Below, in pieces: positions 7,530 through 15,766 of a DNA stretch of 64,000 bases. The stretch comes from JAIBJN01 sp963847985 (GTDB taxonomy: Bacteria > Actinomycetota > Thermoleophilia > Gaiellales > Gaiellaceae): the NCBI GenBank assembly GCA_963847985.1, contig CAWKBS010000007.1, positions 1 to 64,000 on the forward strand. The letters run 5' to 3'. Position 1 is the stretch's first letter. Each line of letters starts with the position of its first letter. Below the pieces are notes generated by a model. That model saw only the letters and a program-made list of their open reading frames with translations, was not told where the DNA came from and did not search any database. The translations under genes and the position numbers were made by a program.

Positions 7530-9641
7530 ATGCCCGTCCTGCTGGGCGCCGAGGAGACGCGCGAGACCTTCGCCGGCCTCGAGACCTGGCAGATCGTCCT
7601 CTGGTACGTCCTCATCGCCGTCTCGGTGGCGATCTTCTTCTTCGGGGTCGGCCGGCTCGCCCTCAAGTACCGGCGCGGCCGCACGAAGGCGCCGGTCGGC
7701 AACCCGCTCCAGCGCGCGGTCGCGACGACGAAGATCGTGGCCACGCACGCGTGGATCCGGCGGCGCGACCCGCTCTCCGGCCTCGGCCACCTGCTCGTCT
7801 TCTACGGCTTCGTGGTCCTCTTCATCGGGACCGGCATCCTCGCCTTCCAGGACGACTTCGCCGAGCCTGTCCTCGGGTGGGTCTTCTGGCAGGGCTGGTT
7901 CTACCTCGGCTACTCGCTCTTCCTCGACGTCTTCGGCTTCGCACTGATCGTCGGCCTGAGCGTGTTCGCGGTCAAGCGGGGCATCCTGCGGCCGTTCCGG
8001 CTCTCGTACTGGCGACCCGCCGAGCCGGCCGCGCCGCTCGTGGACGAGGCCAAGCGCTACCGCGTCGGGGACTGGCTCTTCCTCGGCAGCCTGCTCTTCC
8101 TCGCCCTCACCGGCTTCCTGCTCGAGTCCTTCCGCATCGCCGCGGACGACCCGTCCTTCGAGAAGTGGGCACCGTTCGGCTGGCTCGTCGGCCAGGCCTT
8201 CATCGGCATGGGATTCGACGGCGACGCGGCCGAGTCGGCCCGCGCGACGACCTGGTGGGTGCACGGCGTCTTCGCCCTCTTCTGGGTCTCGTCGATCCCC
8301 TTCACGAAGGCCGTGCACATGCTCGCCGGGCCGGCCGGCGTCGCGGTCAAGGACGAGCGGGCGGGCAACGCGCTCCTGCCGCTCCCGGCCGACGCGAAGC
8401 CGGAGGAGGTCGGCTACGCGACCATCGACGCGCTCGCGCCGAAGCACCTGCTCGACCTGGACGCGTGCACGAAGTGCGGGAAGTGCCATGCCGCCTGCCC
8501 GGCGACCGCGTCGGGGTATCCACTCTCGCCGCGCGACCTGGTGCTCGACCTGCGCGAGGTGGCGGAGGGCTCCATGGGCAACCGCTCGGCGCTCCGGATC
8601 CCGCCACGCTTCCCCGAGCACGCCGACATCCTCGGCACCGTGATCAAGCCCGAGACGCTCTGGTCGTGCATGCAGTGCATGGCCTGCGTCGAGATCTGCC
8701 CGGTCGGGATCGAGCACGTCCCGATCATCAACCAGATGCGCCGCGCCCTCGTCGAGCGAGGCGAGATGGACGGGCAGCTGCAGCAGACCCTGGAGACGAT
8801 CTACACGTCGGGCAACTCCTTCGGGGAGGCGAAGCGCAAGCGGGGCCGCTGGGCGAAGGACCTCGACTTCGACGTCAAGGACGCGCGCAAGGAGCGCACC
8901 GAGATCCTGTGGTTCGTCGGCGACTACGCCTCCTTCGACCCGCGGAATCAGCGGATCAGCCAGGCGCTCGCACACGTCCTGCGCCAGGCGGGTGTCGACT
9001 TCGGGATCCTCTACGACGGCGAGCGCACGGCCGGAAACGACGTGCGCCGCGTCGGCGAGGAGGGCCTCTGGTCGTCCCTGGCCGAGGAGAACGTCGAGAC
9101 CATCTCGGCGTGCCGCTTCGACCGGATCCTCACGTCCGACCCGCACACCTTCAACACCCTCAAGAACGAGTACCCGCAGCTCGGCGGCGACTGGAACGTC
9201 CTGCACCACTCCCAGCTCCTGCTCGAGCTCCTCCAGGCCGGCCGGCTGCGGCCGCGCAAGGGGCTCGGCTACCGGGTCACCTACCACGACCCCTGCACGC
9301 TCGGCCGCTACAACGGCGTCTACGACGAGCCGCGAGAGGTGATCGCCTCGCTCGGCTGCGAGCTCGTCGAGATGCCGCGCAACCGCGACAACTCCTTCTG
9401 CTGCGGCGCGGGCGGCGGGCGCATCTGGATGAAGGAGCTGAAGTCCGAGGACGCCCAGCGGCCGAGCGAGAACCGCATCGACGAGGCGGTCGGGCTCGAC
9501 GGCATCGACTACTTCGTCGTCGCCTGCCCGAAGGACGTGACCATGTACGAGGACGCGATCAAGACCTCGGGCCACCAGGGCGAGATCGAGCTGCGGGAGG
9601 TCTCCGAGCTCGTGCTCGAGTCGCTCGCCCTAGATGCTTGA
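7530..9641 (+). CDS. Membrane (Fe-S)-binding oxidoreductase, EtfD/DgcB-like
   Basis: Predicted membrane partner that takes electrons from ETF to the quinone pool. The 703 residues comprise an N-terminal membrane part of the NarI type with hydrophobic segments near 20-40, 88-105, 122-146, 184-200 and 243-256. Two ferredoxin-type clusters follow (C313, C316, C319, C323 and C380, C383, C386, C390), then a heterodisulfide-reductase-like CCG domain (YHDPCTLGRY...NSFCCGAGGGRIWM). This architecture matches mycobacterial EtfD and Pseudomonas DgcB, both linked to ETF. The ATG at 7530 follows a GAGG eight bases after the etfA stop. No classical ETF-quinone oxidoreductase is present, so this protein probably does that job. 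Confidence 0.88.
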   Translation: MPVLLGAEETRETFAGLETWQIVLWYVLIAVSVAIFFFGVGRLALKYRRGRTKAPVGNPLQRAVATTKIVATHAWIRRRDPLSGLGHLLVFYGFVVLFIGTGILAFQDDFAEPVLGWVFWQGWFYLGYSLFLDVFGFALIVGLSVFAVKRGILRPFRLSYWRPAEPAAPLVDEAKRYRVGDWLFLGSLLFLALTGFLLESFRIAADDPSFEKWAPFGWLVGQAFIGMGFDGDAAESARATTWWVHGVFALFWVSSIPFTKAVHMLAGPAGVAVKDERAGNALLPLPADAKPEEVGYATIDALAPKHLLDLDACTKCGKCHAACPATASGYPLSPRDLVLDLREVAEGSMGNRSALRIPPRFPEHADILGTVIKPETLWSCMQCMACVEICPVGIEHVPIINQMRRALVERGEMDGQLQQTLETIYTSGNSFGEAKRKRGRWAKDLDFDVKDARKERTEILWFVGDYASFDPRNQRISQALAHVLRQAGVDFGILYDGERTAGNDVRRVGEEGLWSSLAEENVETISACRFDRILTSDPHTFNTLKNEYPQLGGDWNVLHHSQLLLELLQAGRLRPRKGLGYRVTYHDPCTLGRYNGVYDEPREVIASLGCELVEMPRNRDNSFCCGAGGGRIWMKELKSEDAQRPSENRIDEAVGLDGIDYFVVACPKDVTMYEDAIKTSGHQGEIELREVSELVLESLALDA

Positions 9642-9818
9642 CCGGCAATTCCCGCACATGCGGTTGGCAGCTGCGACACGGCGCCGGATCGTCGCGTTCG
9701 CCCTTGCGCGTACTACCCGGTACGCGACTGCGGGCGAACCCGACGCCCGGCTTGGTCGCAACCGCCCCCGCAAGCACACGAATCACCGGCCAAGCATCAG
9801 CAACGGAAAGGAGAGCTC
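9642..9818. other. Intergenic spacer before the GcvT-like gene
   Basis: These 177 bases hold a strong ribosome site (GGAAAGGAGAG, 9805-9815) before the GTG at 9819. No terminator or recognisable riboswitch was seen. The folate gene may have its own promoter here, but no box is convincing. Confidence 0.35.
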
Positions 9819-10928
9819 GTGAGCAAGGAGACCGCCTTCTATCCGCGCCTGAAGGCGCTGACCGACGAGTGGATGGACCTGTTCGGCTACTGGGCGCCCA
9901 CCGAGGTCACGTCGACGGAGGAGGAGTACCGCGCCGTCCGCGAGACCGCCGGCCTCATGGACTTCACGATGCTGCGCAAGGTCGATCTCAACGGCCCGGG
10001 CGCACTCGACCTGGTCAACTCGATCGTGACGCGAGACGTCTCCGAGCTCGAGCCGGGCCACATCGCCTACGGCGCCCTCGCCGACGACGACGGGAAGATG
10101 GTCGACGACTGCACGACCATGATGCGGGCGGCCGACCGCGTCAGGTTCTGCGGCGCGAACGACCGTGACTTCGAGATCTTCAGCGCCGCGGCCGAAGGCT
10201 CCGACATCGAGGTGAGCGAGATCACCGACGCGACGCCGCATCTCTGCCTCCAGGGGCCGAAAAGCCGGGAGATCCTCCAGGGGATGACGAGCGCCGACCT
10301 CTCCAACGCGGCCTTCCCGTACTACACCTTCCGCGAGGACGTGGAGATCGCGGGCATCCCGGTCTTCATGACGCGCCTCGGCTACACGGCCGAGCTCGGG
10401 TACGAGCTCTGGGTCGAGCGCGAGCGCGCCTTCGAGCTCTGGGACGCGCTGCTCGCCGCCGGTGAGCCGCAGGGGATGAAGCTGATCGGCATGATCGCGC
10501 TCGACCTCTTCAGAATCGAAGGCGGCTTCATCATCGGCGGCATCGAGTACGACTCGACCGTCTCCCCGTACGAGTGCGGGCTCGGCTGGTCGGTCGACCT
10601 CGACAAGGGCGAGTTCCAGGGGAGGGCCGCGCTCACGAAGGCAAAGGACGAGACGCAGCTCCGGCTCACGAGCGTCGTCCTCGAGAGCGGCGGAGACGAG
10701 GCGAGCGGCGCGCCGCTCTGGGTCGACGGCGAGGAGGTCGGCCTCGTGACGCAGTCCGTAGTCTCGCCCTTCCTGGGCGGGAAGACGCTCGGGCTGGCCA
10801 AGATCCGCAAGGACCTCGCGCAGGTCGGCCAGGACGTCGTCGCACAGGTCGGCGAGGAGCAGATCGCCGGCGAGGTCGTCCAGCACCCGGTCTACGACAA
10901 GGAGCGGAAGCGCGCGAAGGAGAGCTAG
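9819..10928 (+). CDS. GcvT-like tetrahydrofolate-dependent methyl/aminomethyl transferase
   Basis: A folate-binding protein of the glycine-cleavage T / dimethylglycine-dehydrogenase C-terminal superfamily, 369 residues. Visible family blocks are YRAVRETAGLMDFTMLRKVD near residue 30, CLQGPKSREIL in the middle, LGYTAELGYELWV, and a C-terminal barrel with GLAKIRKDLAQVGQ. The usual glycine-cleavage partners (gcvH, gcvP) are absent. Its place after the amine dehydrogenase and ETF genes suggests it captures the one-carbon unit from demethylation on tetrahydrofolate, as the folate domain of dimethylglycine dehydrogenase does. It could instead demethylate a substrate directly, as DmdA-like members do. 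Confidence 0.82.
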   Translation: MSKETAFYPRLKALTDEWMDLFGYWAPTEVTSTEEEYRAVRETAGLMDFTMLRKVDLNGPGALDLVNSIVTRDVSELEPGHIAYGALADDDGKMVDDCTTMMRAADRVRFCGANDRDFEIFSAAAEGSDIEVSEITDATPHLCLQGPKSREILQGMTSADLSNAAFPYYTFREDVEIAGIPVFMTRLGYTAELGYELWVERERAFELWDALLAAGEPQGMKLIGMIALDLFRIEGGFIIGGIEYDSTVSPYECGLGWSVDLDKGEFQGRAALTKAKDETQLRLTSVVLESGGDEASGAPLWVDGEEVGLVTQSVVSPFLGGKTLGLAKIRKDLAQVGQDVVAQVGEEQIAGEVVQHPVYDKERKRAKES

Positions 10929-10975
10929 CGCGCCCCGGTTAGGCATCGGTCCGAGCGGGTAGGCCCGAAGGTGCG

Positions 10976-11410
10976 GTGTCGATCGTCGACGTCATGTCCA
11001 CGCGGATCGTCCAGGCGGAGCCGCACGAGAGCGTGCGCGAGGCGGTTCGCCGCATGTGCGAGGCAGGCGTCGGCTCCGTCGCCGTCTGCGAAGGGTCTCG
11101 CCTCGTCGGCATCCTCACCGAACGGGATGTCCTCCGGCTCGCAGCGACGGGTGACGATCTGGATCGCGTCCTCGTCGGCGACGCAATGACGGGGCGCGTC
11201 CTGACCGCCTCGCCCGACGCCGACATCCTGGCCGTCGCAAGGCTCATGGGCGAGCGGGGCGTTCGGCACCTGCCCGTCGTCGAGGGCGAGAACCTCCTCG
11301 GCATGATCGGGATCCGCGACGTGCTCGGCGCTCTTGCCGAGGCGCTCTGGCGGACGCACGACGACGCAGTCCACGAGACCGCGCGCGACCTCCTCGCCCG
11401 GCGGCCCTAG
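10976..11410 (+). CDS. CBS-pair domain protein
   Basis: A 144-residue protein made of two CBS motifs (SIVDVMSTRIVQAEP... and VGDAMTGRVLTASPDADI...), which usually bind adenosyl nucleotides and act as energy sensors or allosteric modules. There is no attached catalytic domain. The GTG start (GTG TCG ATC GTC GAC) lies 47 bases after the GcvT-like gene, with no strong ribosome site. Its partner cannot be told from the sequence. Confidence 0.88.
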   Translation: MSIVDVMSTRIVQAEPHESVREAVRRMCEAGVGSVAVCEGSRLVGILTERDVLRLAATGDDLDRVLVGDAMTGRVLTASPDADILAVARLMGERGVRHLPVVEGENLLGMIGIRDVLGALAEALWRTHDDAVHETARDLLARRP

Positions 11411-11430
11411 CCTCGAGCCTCCACAGGGGC

Positions 11431-11478
11431 TTGACAACTGCGCCTCGTTTTAGTCAAATGCCTAAGTCATCTGACTAA
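11431..11478 (+). promoter_or_regulatory. Promoter with TetR-type operator palindrome before the SBP56 pair
   Basis: A TTGACA -35 box (11431-11436) is followed about 17 bases later by the expected -10 area. Overlapping and following that area is a near-perfect 16-base palindrome TAAGTCA-TC-TGACTAA (11463-11478), with an extra half-site TTAGTCA at 11450-11456. Spacing and size suit a TetR-family dimer, and a TetR gene lies three genes downstream. Recognition by that protein is inference. Confidence 0.6.
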
Positions 11479-11503
11479 GACGTTCGAGCAGGGAGGCGAG
11501 AAG

Positions 11504-12838
11504 ATGAGAACCCGAACCTTCGTCTGGCTGGCGGCGCTGCCGTTCGCGGTGCTGGTGATTGCGGTCGCAGTCGCCGGCGCGCGACCGGTCGAGGCCGACA
11601 AGAGCGAGCACAAGCGTGGCAAGAAACAGGAGCGCTACCTCTACGTCACCACCATCGCGCAGAGCGCGACCGATCCGGACTTCATCGCCGTGATCGGAGC
11701 CGATCCGCGCCGGGCCGACTTCGGCAAGATCGTGAACCGCGTGGACATGCCCAACGTGGGCGACGAGCTTCACCACTTCGGATACTCGCGTGACCAGGAC
11801 CGGCTGGTCGTGCCGGGGCTCTTCTCGAACCGGATCCACGTCTTCGACATCGGACGCGACCGAAAGACGCTGGCGCTCCGGGCGGCGAACGACCAGCTGG
11901 CCGCGGAGAGCGGCTACGTCGTGCCGCACGGCGTCATGGACATGGACGGGAAGTTCCTCGTCCCCATGATCGGCGCGGCCACCGGCACGACGCTGCCGGG
12001 CGGCCTCGTCGAGATCAGCGACCGCACCGGCGCGTTCAAGCGGCACTTCGGCCCGGGGCCGGTGCGCGAGCCCGGCGACCTGGGGCCGACGTACATGTAC
12101 GACTTCGCAGCGCTCCCCAAGGCCAACCGCGGCATCAGCTCGACGTTCGGGCCGCCGGCCACGTGCGGGGCAGGCATCGATCCGGGCTGTCTCGGCGACG
12201 AGGTCGCGGTCTGGGATGTCAGACGCCAGAAAGTGATCCAGACCGCCGACCTGGGCACGAACAGCGGCGCGCTCATGGTGCGCTTCGTCAAGGAGCACGG
12301 CGCCCGGCGGGCCTTCATCAACGCGCCGGGGACGAGCGCCGTGTGGCTCGCGGACGACGACGACCGCGACGGCGTCTTCGACTTCCAGCAGGTGCTCGGG
12401 CCCGAGGACGGCCTTGCCATCCCGGCCGACCTGATCCTGTCCTACGACCACCGCTTCATGTACGTGACCAACTGGTTCGCGGATACGGTCCAGCAGTACG
12501 ACATCGCCGATCCGTTCAACCCGGTGCTGACGGCCACCGTGTCCGTGCCGCACCCGAACATGCTCAGGCTGAGCCGCGACAACCGGCGCCTCTACGTCTC
12601 CAACTCGCTGCTCACTCCGTGGGACGACGACCCCGACTTCGGGCCGGCGCGCAACGACGACTACGGGATCTGGCTGTTCGACGTCGCCAAGCGTTCCGGT
12701 GCGCTCACCCCGACCACCACCGGCGGGCAGCCCTGGATCAGCTTCACCGACGTCCAGAAGAAGACCACCAGGGGGCCGGCCGGACCGCACATGATGCTCT
12801 TCGACCCGAGCATCCCCCTCGACCCCGGTGAGCACTGA
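11504..12838 (+). CDS. Secreted SBP56-like (selenium-binding/methanethiol-oxidase family) paralogue lacking the active-site cysteines
   Basis: Beta-propeller protein of the 56-kDa selenium-binding family, 444 residues. A hydrophobic N-terminal segment (residues 6-27, FVWLAALPFAVLVIAVAVAG) indicates a signal peptide, so it probably acts outside the membrane. Conserved landmarks include VDMPNVGDELHHFGYS, VVPHGVMDMDGKF, YVTNWFADTVQQYDIADP and LYVSNSLLTPWD. Where the family has its selenium-binding CSSC-type motif, this protein reads YSRDQDRLVVPG with no cysteine. Catalysis like that of methanethiol oxidase is therefore doubtful. It shares a promoter with the cysteine-containing paralogue that follows. 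Confidence 0.82.
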   Translation: MRTRTFVWLAALPFAVLVIAVAVAGARPVEADKSEHKRGKKQERYLYVTTIAQSATDPDFIAVIGADPRRADFGKIVNRVDMPNVGDELHHFGYSRDQDRLVVPGLFSNRIHVFDIGRDRKTLALRAANDQLAAESGYVVPHGVMDMDGKFLVPMIGAATGTTLPGGLVEISDRTGAFKRHFGPGPVREPGDLGPTYMYDFAALPKANRGISSTFGPPATCGAGIDPGCLGDEVAVWDVRRQKVIQTADLGTNSGALMVRFVKEHGARRAFINAPGTSAVWLADDDDRDGVFDFQQVLGPEDGLAIPADLILSYDHRFMYVTNWFADTVQQYDIADPFNPVLTATVSVPHPNMLRLSRDNRRLYVSNSLLTPWDDDPDFGPARNDDYGIWLFDVAKRSGALTPTTTGGQPWISFTDVQKKTTRGPAGPHMMLFDPSIPLDPGEH

Positions 12839-12863
12839 ACCGCACTCGGACCAGGAGGTTCTC

Positions 12864-14180
12864 ATGACCCCGCAAAGCTCTCTCCATTCCTCGCCGCAGG
12901 AGGCGATGCAAGCGCCTCGGGAGGAGTTCCTCTACGTCGCCTGCCTGCACGAGGGCACCGGCGTGGACGCGCCCGACTTCCTCGCCGTCGTCGACGCCGA
13001 GGAGGGCCGGATCGTCCACGAGACGCCCATGCCCAACGTGGGCGACGAGCTCCACCACTACGGCTGGAACCGCTGCTCGTCCGCCTGCCACGGCCCCGAC
13101 CGCTCGCACCTGATCGTCCCGGGCTTCCGCTCGTCCCGCATCCACATCGTGAACGTGTCCGACGATCCGCGGAAGCCGACGATCGAGAAGGTCATCGAGC
13201 CCGAGGAGATCATCGGCGAGACCGGCCTCTCGCGGCCGCACACGGTGCACTGCATGCCGGGCGACAACGTCGTCATGAGCATGCTCGGCGACGCCGACGG
13301 CAACGCGACCTGCGGCTTCGCCGTCCTCGACGCGAAGACGTTCGAGATCAAGGGCCGCTGGGAGAACGGCGGCGAGCGGCCGCCGATGAACTACGACTTC
13401 TGGTACCAGCCGCGCAAGAACGTCCTCGTCTCCTCCGAGTTCGGCGCCCCGAACGCCTACGAGAAGGGATTCGACCTCGAGGACGTCGGCGCCGGCCACT
13501 ACGGCCAGCGCATGCACTTCTGGAACCTCGCCGAACGGACGCTCGAGCAGTCGATCGACCTCGGCGAGCAGGGTCTCGTCCCGCTCGAGATCCGCTGGCT
13601 CCACGATCCCGACGCCGAGGAGGGCTTCATCGGGGCCGCGCTCTCGAGCGCGATGTGGCGCTTCCACCGCTCGAACGGCTCGTGGTCGGCGGAGCCCGTG
13701 ATCACGACCGAGGGCGTCGAGCTCGAGGGCTGGCCCTTCCCGGTCCCGCCGCTCATCACCGACCTCGTCCTCTCGATGGACGACAAGGCGCTCTACTTCT
13801 CCAACTGGCTGCACGGAGACCTGCGGCGCTACGACGTCTCCGACCCGCAGAACCCGAAGCTCACCGGGCAGCTCTGGCTCGGCGGCGTCCTGGGCAACCC
13901 GAACGACGCGGGCCGCGACTTGAACGGCGGGCCGCAGATGCTCCAGCTCTCGCTCGACGGGAAGCGCCTCTACGTCACCAACTCGCTCTACTCGACCTGG
14001 GACAACCAGTTCTATCCCGAGCTGCGTTCCTGGCTTCTCAAGGTCGACATCGGAGAGGATGGGTCCATGGAGGTCGACCGCGACTTCTTCGTCGACTTCC
14101 ACGACCGGCCCGGCGGGCCGGCCCGGGCGCACGAGGTGCGGCTCCAGGGCGGCGACTGCACGACGGAGATCTTCCAGTGA
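12864..14180 (+). CDS. SBP56-family protein, probable methanethiol oxidase
   Basis: Cytoplasmic 438-residue member of the selenium-binding/methanethiol-oxidase family, which converts methanethiol to formaldehyde, H2O2 and sulfide. It is very close to vertebrate SELENBP1 in landmarks: DELHHYGWNRCSSAC (C71, C75), VPGFRSSRIHIVNV, YDFWYQPRKNV, YFSNWLHGDLRRYDVSDPQ and LYVTNSLYSTWDNQFYP. The ATG at 12864 has an AGGAGG site at 12852-12857 and is preferred over an in-frame GTG at 12828 inside the previous gene. No signal peptide is seen. The neighbouring amine demethylation operon makes a C1 role plausible. No selenocysteine is involved. Confidence 0.88.
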   Translation: MTPQSSLHSSPQEAMQAPREEFLYVACLHEGTGVDAPDFLAVVDAEEGRIVHETPMPNVGDELHHYGWNRCSSACHGPDRSHLIVPGFRSSRIHIVNVSDDPRKPTIEKVIEPEEIIGETGLSRPHTVHCMPGDNVVMSMLGDADGNATCGFAVLDAKTFEIKGRWENGGERPPMNYDFWYQPRKNVLVSSEFGAPNAYEKGFDLEDVGAGHYGQRMHFWNLAERTLEQSIDLGEQGLVPLEIRWLHDPDAEEGFIGAALSSAMWRFHRSNGSWSAEPVITTEGVELEGWPFPVPPLITDLVLSMDDKALYFSNWLHGDLRRYDVSDPQNPKLTGQLWLGGVLGNPNDAGRDLNGGPQMLQLSLDGKRLYVTNSLYSTWDNQFYPELRSWLLKVDIGEDGSMEVDRDFFVDFHDRPGGPARAHEVRLQGGDCTTEIFQ

Positions 14181-14255
14181 TCCTCGCTCACCACATGGGC
14201 GAAGGCGCCCTTCTCGGCGCTCTGGCAGCCGGGGGGACGACCGCCGCGGCGGGGC

Positions 14256-14876
14256 GTGCTGCTCATCGCGCCGGGCTCGGCTCGACTCGGTCCTGCGGTG
14301 GCTGCGGCGCAAGTAGCCAGGGCTCAGATGGAGGAGGCGTTCCTCGATGCAGCGGAACGCCTCCTCGTCGAGCTCGGCTCCCCGAGCGTGACGACCCGGC
14401 GCGTCGCCGCCGAGGCAGGCCTGAATCACGGGCTCGTGCACTACTACTTCGGGTCGGTCGAGAACCTGCTCGTACGCGTCCTCGAGCGCTTCACCGACCG
14501 GCTCATCGCCCGGCAGCGGGCGATGTACTCCGACCCGAGCGTGTCCTTCGCAGAGAAGTGGCGGACGGCCATGCGCTACCTGGATGCGGACCGCGAGTAC
14601 CAGAAGGTCTGGTTCGAGCTGCAGGCGTTGTCCTGGAACCGGCCGGAGTTGCGCGACCGTGTGGGCCACGTGCACGACGAATGGCGCGCCGTCCTCCTGG
14701 AGGCGTTCGCCGAGCCGCGCGAGCGCTACGGCATCCCGATCCCGCTGGAGGCGCTCGTCACGCTCGTGGTCACCTTCAACGAAGGGATCATCCTGGAGCG
14801 GCTCTCGGGCTTCGAGAGCGGCCAGCGCGAGCTGCTGGACTGGATCGACGCCTGGCTCACCGAGGCCGAGAAGTGA
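14256..14876 (+). CDS. TetR-family transcriptional regulator
   Basis: A 206-residue DNA-binding repressor or activator. The helix-turn-helix is clear: FLDAAERLLVELG, VTTRRVAAEAGLNHGLVHYYF and GSVENLLVRVLERF; the rest is a helical ligand-binding domain. The GTG at 14256 is used here. ATG 14328 would begin at MEEAFLDAAERL and is a realistic alternative. Its TGA overlaps the GTG of the first alpha/beta hydrolase (GTGA at 14873), so it is co-translated with the hydrolase array. The palindrome at 11463-11478 is a candidate operator. The ligand is unknown. Confidence 0.92.
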   Translation: MLLIAPGSARLGPAVAAAQVARAQMEEAFLDAAERLLVELGSPSVTTRRVAAEAGLNHGLVHYYFGSVENLLVRVLERFTDRLIARQRAMYSDPSVSFAEKWRTAMRYLDADREYQKVWFELQALSWNRPELRDRVGHVHDEWRAVLLEAFAEPRERYGIPIPLEALVTLVVTFNEGIILERLSGFESGQRELLDWIDAWLTEAEK

Positions 14877-15766
14877 CGATCGTGGCCGGCGGGAGGGCCG
14901 AGCAGACCCGAGCCCGCTACCCGGACGACGAGGGCTACGTCGAGCGCGACGGCGTCCGCGTTTTCTACGAGGTGTACGGGCACGGTGAGCCGACGATCCT
15001 CCTCCCGCCGCCCTGGGCGATCGTGTACTCCCGGATCTGGAAGATGCAGATTCCGTACCTCTCACGCCATTTCCGCGTCCTGGTCTACGACGGCCGCGGC
15101 AACGGCAGATCGGACCGGCCCGGATCCGCCGACGCCTACGGCGAGCGGGAGCAGGCCGCGGACGCTCTCGCCGTCCTCGATGCGACCGGTACCCAGCAGG
15201 CGGTCGTGGTCGGGTTCTCGTGGGGAGGGAAGTGGAGCCTGGTTCTGGCGGCCGAGCACCCGGAGCGCGTCAAGGCCCTGTGCTTCCTCGGCGCCAGCCT
15301 CGGGTTCTCACGCGAGCCCTTCCCGTACGAGCTGTACCCGTTCGACGAGGAGCTGGACACCGACGAGGGCTGGGCGAAGGAGAACCGCCACTACTGGCTC
15401 CGCGACTGGCAGGGCTACGTCGAGTGGTTCTTCTCGCAATGCTTCACGGAGCCGCACTCGACGAAGCAGATCGAGGACGCCGTTGGCTGGGGGCTCGAGA
15501 CGACTGCCGAAACGATGATTCTGACCGAGGAGGCGCCGGAGCTCGAGCCGGACGAGACCCGCGAGCTCTGCTCCCGCCTGACCTGCCCCATCCTGGTCGT
15601 CCACGGCGACGAGGACGCCGTCGTCCCCCACGCCCAAGGGGTGGCGATCGCGGAGGCGACGGGCGGCCGGCTGGTCACGTTCGGCGGCTCCGGACATTGC
15701 CTGCAAGTCCGTGATCCCGTGCGGTTCAACCTCGTCCTGCGCCAGTTCGTGGAGTCGGTCGCATGA
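14873..15766 (+). CDS. Alpha/beta hydrolase, array member 1 (Ser nucleophile)
   Basis: Intact 297-residue alpha/beta-fold hydrolase. It begins with the motif shared by all five array members, EQTRARYPDDEGYVERDGVR (here AEQTRARYPDD at about 10-19). The nucleophile elbow is GFSWG with Ser116; the likely acid is Asp248 (VVHGDEDAVV) and the histidine His275 (GGSGHCLQV). A conserved insertion EPHSTKQIED (residues 193-202) is present in all paralogues and is presumably part of the lid. The substrate cannot be inferred. Relatives with this N-terminus also occur fused to signalling domains in actinobacteria, so a sensory use is possible. Confidence 0.85.
   Translation: MTIVAGGRAEQTRARYPDDEGYVERDGVRVFYEVYGHGEPTILLPPPWAIVYSRIWKMQIPYLSRHFRVLVYDGRGNGRSDRPGSADAYGEREQAADALAVLDATGTQQAVVVGFSWGGKWSLVLAAEHPERVKALCFLGASLGFSREPFPYELYPFDEELDTDEGWAKENRHYWLRDWQGYVEWFFSQCFTEPHSTKQIEDAVGWGLETTAETMILTEEAPELEPDETRELCSRLTCPILVVHGDEDAVVPHAQGVAIAEATGGRLVTFGGSGHCLQVRDPVRFNLVLRQFVESVA

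Noticed and set aside
9642..9818. Glycine riboswitch before the GcvT-like gene
   Set aside because: The spacer is long enough for a short aptamer, but no conserved glycine-riboswitch core was recognised and the gcvH/gcvP context is missing.
12828..12863. Earlier GTG start for the second SBP56 gene
   Set aside because: It would lie inside the end of the first SBP56 gene with no ribosome site; ATG 12864 has AGGAGG at the right distance.
11504..14180. Selenocysteine in the 'selenium-binding' proteins
   Set aside because: The family name refers to selenium bound at cysteine. No in-frame TGA or SECIS-like structure is needed; both frames are complete.
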